Assembly (NCBI GenBank): GCA_029948255.1
Contig: JALIZF010001620.1
Span: 1 to 64,000 of the forward strand
Direction: 5' to 3'
Origin: Telmatactis stephensoni
Lineage: Eukaryota; Cnidaria; Anthozoa; Actiniaria; Isophelliidae
Length of the DNA stretch: 64,000 nucleotides
Below, in pieces: positions 44,336 to 54,780 of the stretch. A program made the translations under genes and the position numbers. The notes beneath the pieces were generated by a model, which was not told where the DNA came from, did not search any database, and worked only from the letters and a program-made list of their open reading frames with translations. Every line of letters starts with the position of its first letter. Position 1 is the first letter of the stretch.

Positions 44336-44934
44336 TGGTGCATAGATCTATGCACTTGATATTTGACTTTTTTCATATAGAGGTGCATAGATCTATGCAC
44401 TTGATATTGGGCTTTTTTTATATAGAGGTGCATAGATCTATGCACTTGATATTGGGCTTTTTATATAGAGGTGCATAGATCTATGCACTTGGTATTTGGG
44501 CTTTTTTATATAGAGGTGAATAGATCTATGCACTTGATATTGGCCTTTTTTTATATAGAGGTGCATAGATCTATGCACTTGATATTTGGCCTTTTTATAT
44601 AGAGGTGCATAGATCTATGCACTTGATATTGGGCCTTTTTTATATAGAGGTGCATAGATCTATGCACTTGATATTGGCCTTTTTTATATAGAGGTGCATA
44701 GATCTATGCACTTGATATTGGGCTTTTTTATATAGAGGTGCATAGATCTATGCACTTGATATTTGGCCTTTTTTATATAGAGGTGCATAGATCTATGCAC
44801 TTGATATTGGGCTTTTTTTAGATAGAGGTGCATAGATCTATGCACTTGATATTTGACTTTTTTCATAAGTGGTGCATAGATCTATGTACTTGATATTGGG
44901 CTTTTTTATATAGATGTGCATAGATCTATGCGCC
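44336..44934 (-). repeat. Palindrome array, right arm, unit 3
   Basis: About fourteen units. It includes the uninterrupted equivalent of the Polinton insertion site: TATATAGAGGTGCATAG with a single TAGAGG at 44,556-44,561. Confidence 0.93.
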
Positions 44935-45901
44935 AATTGGATCATTAGCACTGCAAAGATTTATGTACTGTTGTTGTGTACAATATGTGCATTTCTTATA
45001 AAGTTGTTACATGCACTGCTGCTAATGTGTGATATTTTGTTATATAAATGTCTATTTCCTGCTGTATATTCGAAAAAGAGAATGCAAAATAAAGAAATAT
45101 CCAAAAAATGGCCTTATCAGTGTTTATGTGGATTTATCATCCTGCCATTTTAGCCCCATATTGCACCAATTAATAAATTTGACTTGAATCAAAAAAATAA
45201 ATTTGAAAACTGTTCATTTATTGACAAATAATCGATTTTGATCTTGTGAGAAATAACAATTTGCAAAGTTGGCATAGAATCAGACAAACTTGAAAAGTCA
45301 TTATACTCTAGGTTTTTAGAGAAAATTGAAAAGTGCCAAAATTGGACATTTTTCATATAAAAAAGCACAAAAAATGACCAAAACTGAACATTTAAAAAAA
45401 AAACCCCAATAGTGCAAAAGTGCAAAAATAGTTTTCAACTTGTTCTTACACAAGAATCTACAAGAATCATTGACACTCCCCGATCACTAATTGACTTGAT
45501 TGTTATTCATTTAAAGATTTGTGAAATGAATAAATTGGATGACAGGGAGAACCCACAGAGACAGCTCCAATAACGGGGTCCCAAAATACGAAAAAGAAAG
45601 GTCTAATGATAATTTAGAGAAAGTATAAAATCCAATCCTACCGTATTAAGGACGTTCACGGGCATTGTCCACGCGCACTTTTACAGCGCTAGCGCACGCG
45701 CTACCTCAATAAATCCAAGAGGGCGGTCGACAATTTTTTTTTCGGTAATGACTTTTTTCGAATTTTTTAAATGGAAATTATTTAAAAAGAAGAAGAAGAA
45801 GAAAAATTAAAAAAAGGAATTTTACCGAGAAAACAAATCGTTCATTTTGAAAAACCACAGAAAAAAGGATGGAAAAGATTCTATTTAACTCAGTCTCCTC
45901 T

Positions 45902-46519
45902 CGGTATTCAAAATGGCGGCCAAATTTTCTAACTTTACGGCTCCGATATCTCGGAAACGAATGCGGTGACCCCCGCTATTTATTTCAATGTTTGACAAAG
46001 AATAACATAGGCTGTTAATATTCTAAATTTGAGAAAAATATTATGGTAAAATCATAATAAAAATACGGATTTTCGTGACAACTTTGAGCTAAGTCGCGAC
46101 AAAAGCGTCGCTCATGACTGCCAATGCAAATTAAAAACAACAGCTATTTTTTAAGTATTAACAAATATTTTCACATACTGTTATTCCATGGGTTATTAAG
46201 TGGTCGTGTAAATATACATTGAGCAATCCATTAAGTTTTTCCACAAAAAAGGACTTCTATTCTCGACTCGTATAGATTTGCGCGCAAGCGATCAGTTCTA
46301 CGAGATGTCACCTCACTCCTCAGCAAGAACAAAGACCCCCATTTTTTACTAGTACTTGCTCTTTGAACTTCTATGATGACATCATTTCACCATGCGAAGC
46401 ATGAAGGAAAAAACATTGTAAACTTTTTTTCCCGCGAATGTCTTTATGGAAATTATATAGGAAATCGACGTTCTAAGATCGGACGCTGCCGGGTAATACT
46501 AAATGATGCTCATACTCAC
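45902..46519. other. Right flank of the triplication, nothing recognised
   Basis: Begins CGGTATTCAAAATGGCGGCC, a common first-exon-like or repeat phrase; no gene follows. No mobile-element ends seen. Confidence 0.4.
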
Positions 46520-47069
46520 TGGAGTCAGAAAAAAAATTGAAGTTGTGGCGTTTAGTTTGGTATCAGAGTCCAGATCTCGTAGTACGCCTTCCAGATCTCC
46601 TTCAGTATTCCAGCTTCGTACCCGGTATGCGCGTAGTCTTCCACGAGGTCGAGGCTGCTCTGGTTTTTCAGCATCGTCCTCACTATTAGATCTAGACTGA
46701 TCAGCTGAACGTACCTTCGATCTGAATCAACTTACCCATTGACTAAGGCAATCGACCACTGCTCTTCTGTATTGCCCAAGCAGTACTTGTGACCATCAGG
46801 CACATTTGGACTTTCCCAATAATGCACTCGGGCGAGTTGACATTATATTCGTCAACTTCATCATGAACATTGGGTTGTTTCTGTCTTCCTTGTAGCTCGC
46901 TTGGCAGGTCGATTCTCCAACGTGCCAAACCATGTTTTCTGTTCTTGCTAAACGCAAGCGGGAGTGACCCAGCACTCTCGATAGTTTTATCCCTTGTTCT
47001 CTGTTGCCGTACACCTTTACCTAATTTCTTGAAAAATAATGCCAAAAAAGTAATGGTCAAGCAAAACAA
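46520..47069 (-). pseudogene. Possible degraded two-part gene on the minus strand, family unknown
   Basis: A 177-nt stretch (46,696-46,520) is open in phase 0, follows GATCAG and ends ACTCCA|GTGAGT, a good donor; it encodes an acidic/basic segment (SEDDAEKPEQPRPRGRLRAY). Just upstream on the minus strand, from 47,069 to a GTAAGT donor at 46,735, one frame reads RWRIDLPSELQGRQ through DEVDEYNVNSPE, and after a one-base shift the next reads HYWESPNVPDGHKYCLGNT to the donor. Both look coding, so a frameshifted gene fragment is likely. The gap between the parts is only 39 nt, too short for a usual intron. I do not recognise the family. Confidence 0.3.
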
Positions 47070-48260
47070 TTGGGGAGTTCCATTAATGAATGGATGGATA
47101 TATTTATATAATTACAAGAGAAAGAAGGCAGGAACAAGGCATTTAAATTAATCATCATTTTATCCCGTATCAAATCCCCCCAAAAAGATGTTCCCAGCTG
47201 CAAGCTTGGGGGTTTTTTTTCCAAAAATTCCTGTGCTCACAGGGTAAAAAAATAGTAAATAACCTATGTAATTTAGTTGACTTCAGCTATTCAACACTGT
47301 GACTAAAAGGACTCTAGACAGAAGGGAATAAATTGAAGCTGCAATTATTTACCCATTTCAAGGACTAGCACAAATTCTTAGAGGCCAAAGCTACAGGCTT
47401 GGCAGCATTACTTGTCCAGTGTAAATTGCACAGTATGTCATAGAGGAAAATGACTGTCATGCACTCACTACCTGAAAAACTTCCTTTGTTATATTTCTAT
47501 ACTAACATCGTAGGTACAGGCTTAAACTGAATGGCAAACTGGCCTAAGTCATTAATTGTGGACCCTAGGATAGCTCAGGAGTACCCTGCGAGCAGAGTCC
47601 CCCTTTACCTTCAAAGGGAACTCTGCTCGCAGGGTAGCTCAGGAGTCACACTGTAATAGGCTTTTCTCGAACTGTGCTCGTAAAAGCGATCGGCATATTA
47701 TGCTTTTAGCAGTGCTCAAAAGTCATGAAAATTACTCCAAAATAATGTTCAGCTTCTCAAACTATGCTCCCTATTTTTAAATTATGCTCGGCGAGAAATA
47801 TTTTAAAAGGCTAAAATTTCCTCGACCAATTGATAAAGTCTTTCCTGGAGTTACAAATTTATCGTTAGCCGACTTTCCTCGCTCTTCACAATGAAGTGAA
47901 GTGATCAAGACTCTAGCAAGGGTCGAAAGCTCTAAGGTACTGACGCTCTCAAATATTACTCAGTGTACAAAAGTTTAGTTCATTATTATTACTATCAACC
48001 TGAGTAGATGAATCTTCATCAAAAACTTTTATTTTTTGCGCATATGTTGAATTGTAATCATCTAACTGTTTTTCAGTTATTGTTAACAGCTGAGATTCTC
48101 CGATACTCTTTAATATTCGACAAAACAATTAGCACCATTGTTTGGTCAATTATGTCACATACATTCGACTCTAACAAAGTACTGTTGTCATTGCTTTGAT
48201 TATTATAAAAAAATAATATATACTAAATTGATTCCCTCATTTGTATTGACAGCAAAAAAA
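47070..48260. other. Intergenic DNA with one hairpin
   Basis: Holds a 55-bp hairpin at 47,582-47,636 (ACCCTGCGAGCAGAG / CTCTGCTCGCAGGGT). Otherwise no supported gene. Confidence 0.45.
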
Positions 48261-48566
48261 ATGAACCCAGAGCAAAAAAGAGAAGAAGCATGGAAAAAGA
48301 TAAAGAAAGAAGCTCCAAGGGTGAGAATGTATCTTGGCAAAATATTTTATCAGTCCAGGTGCGAAAAATATTGGTATAGCAAAATTGAAGCAACCCAGCA
48401 ACATGGAACTGAAAAAAAAGCATTTCTGAAGAAATACGCAGACAAAGGAGCAACCATCGAGTTGATCGTATCAATTGACGAAAACATGACTGAGATGCCT
48501 GGAAAGCACGAATCAAGAAAATATGGGATTATAAAGAAAAGCGATATGATAGGGATCAACAGATAA
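48261..48566 (+). CDS. Small Lys-rich ORF (101 aa), possibly one exon of a gene; function unknown
   Basis: ATG in AAAAAAATGAACCC at 48,261, open to TAA at 48,566. TTGACAG just upstream could be a splice acceptor, so the ATG may be internal to a longer gene. The protein is hydrophilic with about one fifth Lys (MNPEQKREEAWKKIKKEAP...), one Cys and no motif I can name. A plausible central segment reads YLGKIFYQSRCEKYWYSKIE. It lies 190 bp before a TIR element. Real exon or chance cannot be told from this sequence alone; the clean codon pattern favours an exon. Confidence 0.4.
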   Translation: MNPEQKREEAWKKIKKEAPRVRMYLGKIFYQSRCEKYWYSKIEATQQHGTEKKAFLKKYADKGATIELIVSIDENMTEMPGKHESRKYGIIKKSDMIGINR

Positions 48567-48755
48567 TGAGGTAGGGTGTGACGTGCTATGATGACGAAAG
48601 TCGTTTTTTTAAATCTGGAGCCTATTTCAAGCAAACAATGTTTGCCTTAATTTCGGTCATGCGACCCTCACATCATATGACAATCAGTGGTTCAACACAC
48701 AGATTTTTTCTTTTTAGTTTTATAACTGAGTAACCATAAACGCGCGAGGAAACAG

Positions 48756-49642
48756 GAGGGTCTCAATGGAGTTAAGCGTGAGTCGTGAAACGCTTAAAAA
48801 ATTAACCGTGAGTCGTGAAAATTCGAAAAAAGTAATCGTGAGCCGTGAATAATTTTTGTAGCGTGAGCCGTGATTTTCGTTTTTTATAGTACATTTAAGT
48901 GATCTAAAGTCTAGGTGAACTTTCCTGTGGCGCTGGGGCGTGAGACCAATGACATTTGAGCGTTGCCTGGTCTTCCAAGGCGATTTGAATAGGCGTCAGC
49001 CAGGCGCTCACTATGTCACTTGCATGGTGGTCTTTGTCCAGGCGTCTCAGTTTTTACTTTCCTCAGTATGTCAATGATTGACTAACTTGTGTAATTCGTG
49101 TGATAGTTTTTGCTTCGACTTGTACTTGTACTCGAATACTTAGAAAACTCTTGTGTTTATAAGACCATGTCCGTCATAAGAGGCATGGTAAGCTTCTATC
49201 GGACGGGTGAAGAGAAGCCCTGTGAGCGGGATAAGGTCCGTTTAAAGATTAATGACCAACCTTTGATCAACGATCTCAAGAGGCAAATAATTGATGACCT
49301 GGGCCTCAAGGAACAGGCCAAAACGTTCGGCTTGGGTTTATTTGAACTCAAGCTATATCGTCTGGCAAAGATGGGCGGAAGGATTGAAAATTTTCGGATT
49401 GCTACCCAACAACAGCTTGACTTGGAGTTTCCATTACTGGCATGTATTAACATTTTTGCCAAAGAGAAAAGCAGCCAAAAAGAAACAGCAATTCAATTCA
49501 AAACGAAATTTTTCTTCATGCTATATCGGAAATTCTTCAAAACGCTTACGTTAACCGTGATTCGGAAAAATTAACCGTGAGTCGTGAAAAAGCGATTTTT
49601 TTAAGCGTGAGTCGTGACTGATACCCCCCCATTGAGACCCTC
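48756..49642 (+). mobile_element. 887-bp TIR element with 6-bp duplication and an internal ORF
   Basis: The ends are GAGGGTCTCAATGG (48,756-48,769) and its exact reverse complement (49,629-49,642). AAACAG flanks both sides (48,750-48,755 and 49,643-49,648), a clear 6-bp target duplication. Inside each end are several copies of CGTGAGTCGTGAA and variants, all in the same orientation rather than inverted. The central part encodes a 135-codon ORF. Too small for a known transposase; I do not recognise the family from its TIR. Confidence 0.8.
49167..49574 (+). CDS. 135-aa ORF carried by the 887-bp TIR element, function unknown
   Basis: ATG in AGACCATGTCC at 49,167 (the frame is open from 49,110 without another ATG) to TAA at 49,574. 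Residues 20-70 have a beta/alpha pattern (DKVRLKINDQPLINDLKRQI) reminiscent of a ubiquitin-like or header-type fold; the last 35 residues are basic and hydrophobic and run into the subterminal CGTGA repeat, so the true end may have been altered by it. It could be a captured host exon or a fragment of a longer transposon protein. Confidence 0.4.
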   Translation: MSVIRGMVSFYRTGEEKPCERDKVRLKINDQPLINDLKRQIIDDLGLKEQAKTFGLGLFELKLYRLAKMGGRIENFRIATQQQLDLEFPLLACINIFAKEKSSQKETAIQFKTKFFFMLYRKFFKTLTLTVIRKN

Positions 49643-49648
49643 AAACAG

Positions 49649-50736
49649 GGCAGACAACAGTTGAACATTTGAATGTTTTTGAAGATTTTTTTACGTTTAT
49701 TTTGTAACAAAAATTGCAGTAAACATCATTTGTTAGAACTGTGAAAAGAAATTAAAATTTCTCACGAAGAGTATTTTTTTCAAAACAACATAAAGTGCTC
49801 AAATAAGGAATAAACTCGAAAGTTTATACCTGACTGTATTGAAAAAAAAACCCTGCTTTTAGCCGTACTACTTCTTACGAACTGAGCTGTAGCGCCATAT
49901 AATTACTTTGCCAATGGGCTTTCACTTCAGTAAAATCAAATGAACAGTCATTCTTTGTTTAATATTTCATAAAATGAATAACTTCAATGTCAAAGGAGCG
50001 AGCCATCGCGTTTCACTGGCCGAGTTTGTCCGGCATGACCTGCCTGTTTCTTGAATGAAAACAAATCTTACTGTTAATTTTCACAGAGAATCATAGAAAA
50101 ACAGTGTTTAACTTACAGTTTGACGAAACATCTAATTTGAGTCGCCCTGTCTTTCGTCTTTTCTGAATCTATGCTTGAATTTCTCTATCAAATGCAGAGT
50201 TGGCAAAACAGCAAGCAGATCTATGCAAACGAATCGGGGTTGTTTTTTTGTTTTCTTTGTTTTCTTCGTTTTTTTTTGTTTTGTTTGTTTTTTGTTTATT
50301 TTTGTTTTGGAGTCCAAACCTTGGCTATAATAACTTCAATTTCAAGTCTTCGGTGCATTTGCAAAGTCTTCAAGTTAGATAAGTTGTAGGCGAAGCTGGA
50401 AACTTGCAGTCCAAGTAAGCTAGTATTAACAGTCTCTTCGCAATGCCGAGCGAACTTGCATGGAAAGCCAGTTTTTGCTCAAAAGTTGAGTTTCGAAATA
50501 TCTTGAGTTCAGAAAAAAAGATTCCTCAATTATCCTCGAAGTTGTGAAAGCAAAAGTCCATTTTCTTAAGCATTTTAAGTTAAATCAGCAAAGATAAACT
50601 TGAACTTGATCACATTATATTTTGACGGGATTTGGCCGAAGTTTAGCAGTGAAGTAAACAATGAAAACGCACAACGCGTCCTGAACTGAAAGCCGCGAGA
50701 AGCGGGAAAATGCTGGCTCGTGATAGGTCGAAAAGC
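49649..50736. other. Intergenic DNA, simple repeat
   Basis: Contains a TTTG/TTTTTGTT-rich run at 50,238-50,310 that creates Phe/Lys-rich false frames. Nothing else recognised. Confidence 0.45.
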
Positions 50737-50760
50737 GATATCTTCACATGTGAAGATATC
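50737..50760. repeat. 24-bp perfect palindrome
   Basis: GATATCTTCACA joined to TGTGAAGATATC is an exact dyad centred at 50,748, followed by GTTGATATCACCACTGG. Such GATATC/CACATGTG dyads look like MITE centres; no longer TIR was found. Confidence 0.6.
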
Positions 50761-51079
50761 GTTGATATCACCACTGGCCACTGGATGCAGTGTTGATATG
50801 GATTTTACGATGTTGCTATCCACCAGTATACCACTGGTTGTCATATGATAAAGTATCATATACTTTAGATTAGTCATTATGCAGTCACGTCGACATCTCA
50901 AACTTGCTGGTCTATTAGATTCTAAAAAGTATACTGCCCTACTTGGGAAGATTCATAAGCGTTCTTAAGGGTGGAAGGCATGTGGTCTTAGCATCGTGGA
51001 CTGGTACGGGTTGTGTTTGGGAGTGCCTCTGCCTTTGGCCAGCTGTAGGATTTTTTTATGATTTTGCTTTTAATTAACC

Positions 51080-51306
51080 TTACAGCGAAAATCGTTGCAT
51101 CGCGACCAGCAAATTACAAATTTTGTTTTGATTTTGGGTTTTTCTGAGCCGTCAATCATTTTGGGGGCGGAGCTTTCACGAACTCCTTCAGTGATTGGTT
51201 GATTTGGAAGACGCTCCGCCCACAAAATGATTGACGGTTCAGAAAAACTCAAAATCAAAACAAAATTTGTAATTTGCTAGTCGCGATACAACGATTTTGG
51301 CTGTAA
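51080..51306. repeat. 227-bp hairpin MITE
   Basis: The arms of about 85-90 bp are reverse complements: TTACAGCGAAAATCGTTGCA on the left matches CAACGATTTTGGCTGTAA on the right, and CAATCATTTTG matches CAAAATGATTG. The loop holds CTTTCACGAACTCCTTCAGTG. Confidence 0.8.
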
Positions 51307-52049
51307 ATATCTTGAACGCAAACAGAGCAAATTGAGATAATTCTCAGTTTGTTACTGCTTTGAATTTAGCTAGCACTCATGCTGAAGCATATAATTTTGA
51401 ATTTTAAAGATGTTCAGCTTTTTTAATAGTGGAACTTTACTTGATTGTAGTATATTATAATCAAACTTTGACTTGCAATATAATATAACATTTTGATTGA
51501 GTTCAAGCAATTTACTTTGATGAACTCTAACTTCTATTCAGCTTGCATGGTGTCACATTTTGTATCTTATAATTGCTTCTTATCTAATTAATTATCAGGA
51601 TAAAGTAATTTATTGAAATGGCTCATTGATTATCTTTAAAAACTCTGCACTCCATAAATATACACTTATAATGCTTAAAAATCTGATTCAGTAAGTCTGA
51701 CAAATATATCATAGTTTCATGTAATCATGTAAAATTGCATGTTTTGTTGTTTTGTTGTTTTGGGGCCAAAATGGCTCCATCAAATTTACTGTGTATATAA
51801 TTTAAAAAAATATATATATATAATCCTATTCGCCTGAGCAGCCCAAGATGTTTCAAGTAAATCGTACATAGAAAGAACGCCTTTTTTGAAAAATTTTCTA
51901 CTGGAGTATATTTTATCCAATAAGGCATTCAGTAAAGGGTGGAATACGTGGGAACATGATAGCCAAACCGGAAGCCTATATTCACGGAAATATACGAAGA
52001 AACTCAGAGAAATAAAAAGTATTCTTCGTGGAATACACCAAATATAGCG
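51307..52049. other. Intergenic AT-rich DNA
   Basis: No supported gene; an (AT)n run at about 51,811-51,822 only. Confidence 0.45.
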
Positions 52050-52145
52050 TAAGTATTTCAAGGTTTTCCAGACGTATACGTAGAAACTAGCTAGGAAATA
52101 ATAAGTATTCAGTGTGCGAGGAATCCCAAAGTATACCTGGTAGTA

Positions 52146-53526
52146 TTTTTATTTATTTTTATTTAATAGTTTCAACAGGGCAACGAAAAGACTCGAAGTC
52201 CATACAAATTACAATGTACACATAAACAATACAACTACAACATAAAATAAAAACAAACAAACAAAATTAAATTCCTCTCGACAGCAAACAATTTCTGGGT
52301 TAATTGATCTGCATTTAGAGCAGATTATTTTAAAAGTTCTGGTTCGATCTGGATCAAAAGCTAAAAGTAGGAGCGATTTATAGTGTGCATAGAGTTTCTT
52401 TTTGAAAGACGACAAGGAAGTACATTTCTTGATTTCAAGAGGCAGAGCATTCCAAAGAATAACTATGCGATTAAAGTAGGAGTCCCTAAAAGTTTTAGTT
52501 AAATTGTAGGTTTGTGATTGGTATGAGCTCATGCGTTTCTCGTTAATCTAAAGGAATTTCCGTAACAAGTTACATATTTAGAGATATCAAGACTAAAGAG
52601 TTTGACATTTGTAAAAAAATACGAGATCTAAATACTCAAACCAATAACAAATTGGGACCATTTCTAGTTTAATTAGCCTATATCTGTAGGATAGATCTAC
52701 ACATGTCTACAGTACCAGCCTTACCGGGTGCAAGGATGTACTGAGTCGCACGGCGCTGTACACGTTCAATCAAAAGCAATGAAGTTCCGAGTGCTGGACT
52801 GAGGTGCGCAATCCTGACTCCCGTAGCACAAAACAGAACGTACTAGGGACAGATACAGAGCACGACGCAGATCAGAGGTAGGCGTATTTTGCCTAAGAAA
52901 TCCTAAGATCTTGTTGGCCTTAGCAATAACGGAGATGACATGGTTATGCCATGTCAAATCATTTGATATGATAACTCCTAGTTCCCTTTGCGAGTTGGCC
53001 TCGTTGAGGATATCAAACTCAATAGTATAACTACGAAAAGGCGGATTTCGCTTTCTTGAGATCTTCAAGACGTCACATTTGGCAGGGTTAAAGTTGAGAA
53101 ACAAGACCATATTCAAGGACATATTGAAATGCGAGATGATCCTGTTGGGAATTCTGTGCACGATAGCACGCCGATGTGACATCCGGAAGATCATTTACAT
53201 ACAAAGCAAAAAAAAAAAAAAACGGCCCCAATATACTGCCCTGAGGGACTCCGGAAATAACTGACGTGTAACCAGATTTTGTACCATCAATAACTACACA
53301 TTGTTTACGATTACAAAGGTAATCTTTGAACAACTCCAAATACCATCCAGAAATCAAATAATTTGCAATAAAGACTCCAGCGTAATAGTATGAATTTTTT
53401 TCAGGCGTTCCAGTATAAAATTTGTCCAGAGAAAAGGGAATAACCCTGGTTAAAAGGCAAAAGATACCCAGAGTTCGGACAGCATGTCCGAACGCCACTG
53501 TTGCTTTGTCGTATTTGTATTCAGAC
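52146..53526 (-). mobile_element. 5'-truncated, decayed LINE (CR1/L2/Jockey-like) on the minus strand
   Basis: Minus-strand frames carry parts of a reverse transcriptase: LCNRKQCVVIDGTKSGYTSV followed by ISGVPQGSILGP and LYVNDLPD (53,528-53,088), then a C-terminal region with SQRELGVIISNDLTWHNH and ILGFLRQ (53,194-52,766), then RDSYFNRIVILWNALP and SFKKKLYAHY near the 3' end (52,532-52,209). These are the RT palm motifs and thumb/C-terminal pattern of non-LTR retrotransposons. The frames shift and the YADD catalytic box is not visible; an A12 run at 53,208-53,219 lies between the motifs. The 3' end is an AT-rich tail (AATAAAAATAAATAAAAA) at 52,146. The element splits an older dispersed repeat. 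Confidence 0.85.
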
Positions 53527-53830
53527 AAAGGTTTTCAGAACGTACACGTAGAAATTAGGGCAATGAAAAGTATTCTGAGTTGCATGTTAAAGAACGAAAG
53601 CGTAGCTTTCATAAAGTAATTAAACTGTCGATATGCTAAAGCAGAGTTTAACTCTGGCTAAAGTATATATAATTCAAATTGAATACCCCGGGTGTATGTA
53701 ACATCACACTAAGTCGAATACCAAAGAAAACGTCCGTCGGATAAAACGGACAAAGGCTTTTGGCACAATGGTCAGTGAAACAAGTTCTGGAAAAATGTTT
53801 ATAGCGGAGCTCCCGAGCGGAGCACCATAC
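53527..53830 (+). repeat. Dispersed repeat, continuation after the LINE
   Basis: GGTTTTCAGAACGTACACGTAGAAATT and the following 200 bp match 6,975-7,300. The first part of the same repeat lies at 52,050-52,145 on the other side of the LINE. Confidence 0.7.
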
Positions 53831-54780
53831 CTAAGAAAAAATGGTAACCCATCGAGTTGATTTTTCATGGACCGACACAGGAAGCCCAGTGTCCGTACGT
53901 ACGTCCCTGTACATCCCACAGGGGTAACCGCTGGCCAATTTACAGTTTCCTTGCAGTTTTAACTTGCAAAACTTAAAAATATTACTGGCTCTAGAAACCT
54001 CGTAAAAATTTAGCGATTTTCATGATCATTAATCTGTGCCAATCTTGACAGGTTAAAGCGAAAAACAACGTGCATTTGAATTTTTTCGGGCCCGGTGTCA
54101 TTTCAAAAACTGCTCGAAAGACGAAGGACACAGAGAGCATTTTCAAAGTTGGACGACTTTTTAGTTGGATTTGTAGCTTCAAAAAACTTCTCATAATGAA
54201 CGAGTCATCGAGGTCGTGTATTCTTCGTTTCGTGAAGATGCCTTCAGTAAAGCTGCTTAAAAATCTAGCCAAAGTTGGCAATCAAGAATCATCTGCATTG
54301 AGCGTGAAACAAGGATCTAGGACTATGCTTCTAAAGACAGCAATTAGGAAAGCACTTCAAGGTAAAGACCTTGGCCAGAAAATGATGTCAAAACGTCTCT
54401 TGTACCTATATTTGATCTTTTATCTTTTATTTGGGATTGATGTCTTTAAAAAAATAAACTTTTATGCACGTTGAACTGTGGCCAAGTTTAAACAAACACT
54501 CGATCAAGTAAGTTACATAACTTAAATTGTTATATACCAACTGTCAAAGTCAATTTTTTTCGTGCTCTGATTGGGTGAGAGCGCATCACGTGAACGTCAA
54601 CAAATTTTGCTGTTTCCTTAGCGACTACTCTCAGCGGGCAACAGTGAGTTTTATTGACCGGTAATAACAAAACCGGAAGTTGATTGAGGTCCTTGGTTGA
54701 AAAAAGCGGGAAAACCAGCGCGCTCGCGCGTCCGCTACAAACTTCATTTTAACAATAACGACAAAACAGACAACACAAAA
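53831..54780. other. Intergenic repeat-rich DNA
   Basis: A block with GAGCTCCCGAGCGGAGCACC at 53,805 and opposite-strand open frames of 90-130 codons at 53,990-54,474 that share no features with known proteins. No gene called. Confidence 0.4.

Larger units (their letters stand above)
41063..45444. mobile_element. 4.38-kb terminal-inverted-repeat element (unit 3 copy)
   Basis: Same ends as at 22,595-26,976 (AACAAGTTGAAAACTATTTT / reverse), with both palindrome arrays (41,763-42,290 and 44,336-44,934) and the exon 2 copy in between. Confidence 0.65.
40475..45901 (+). repeat. Tandem segmental duplication, unit 3 (5.43 kb)
   Basis: Third copy. It shares ATCTATATGCACC and CTTTCTTTATC with unit 2 but retains the segment deleted from unit 2, as in unit 1. 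Its last 250 bp (from about 45,630) differ more from units 1 and 2 than those differ from each other, and it continues into unique DNA (TCGGTATTCAAAATGGCGGCC), so this end is probably the ancestral right edge. Confidence 0.9.

Noticed and set aside
50132..50389. Lys/Thr-rich and Phe-rich short proteins
   Set aside because: Arise from a TTTG/TTTTGTT simple repeat.
53991..54474. Overlapping opposite-strand frames of 96 and 134 codons
   Set aside because: Mutually overlapping and without motifs or splice signals; probably chance in a repeat-derived stretch.
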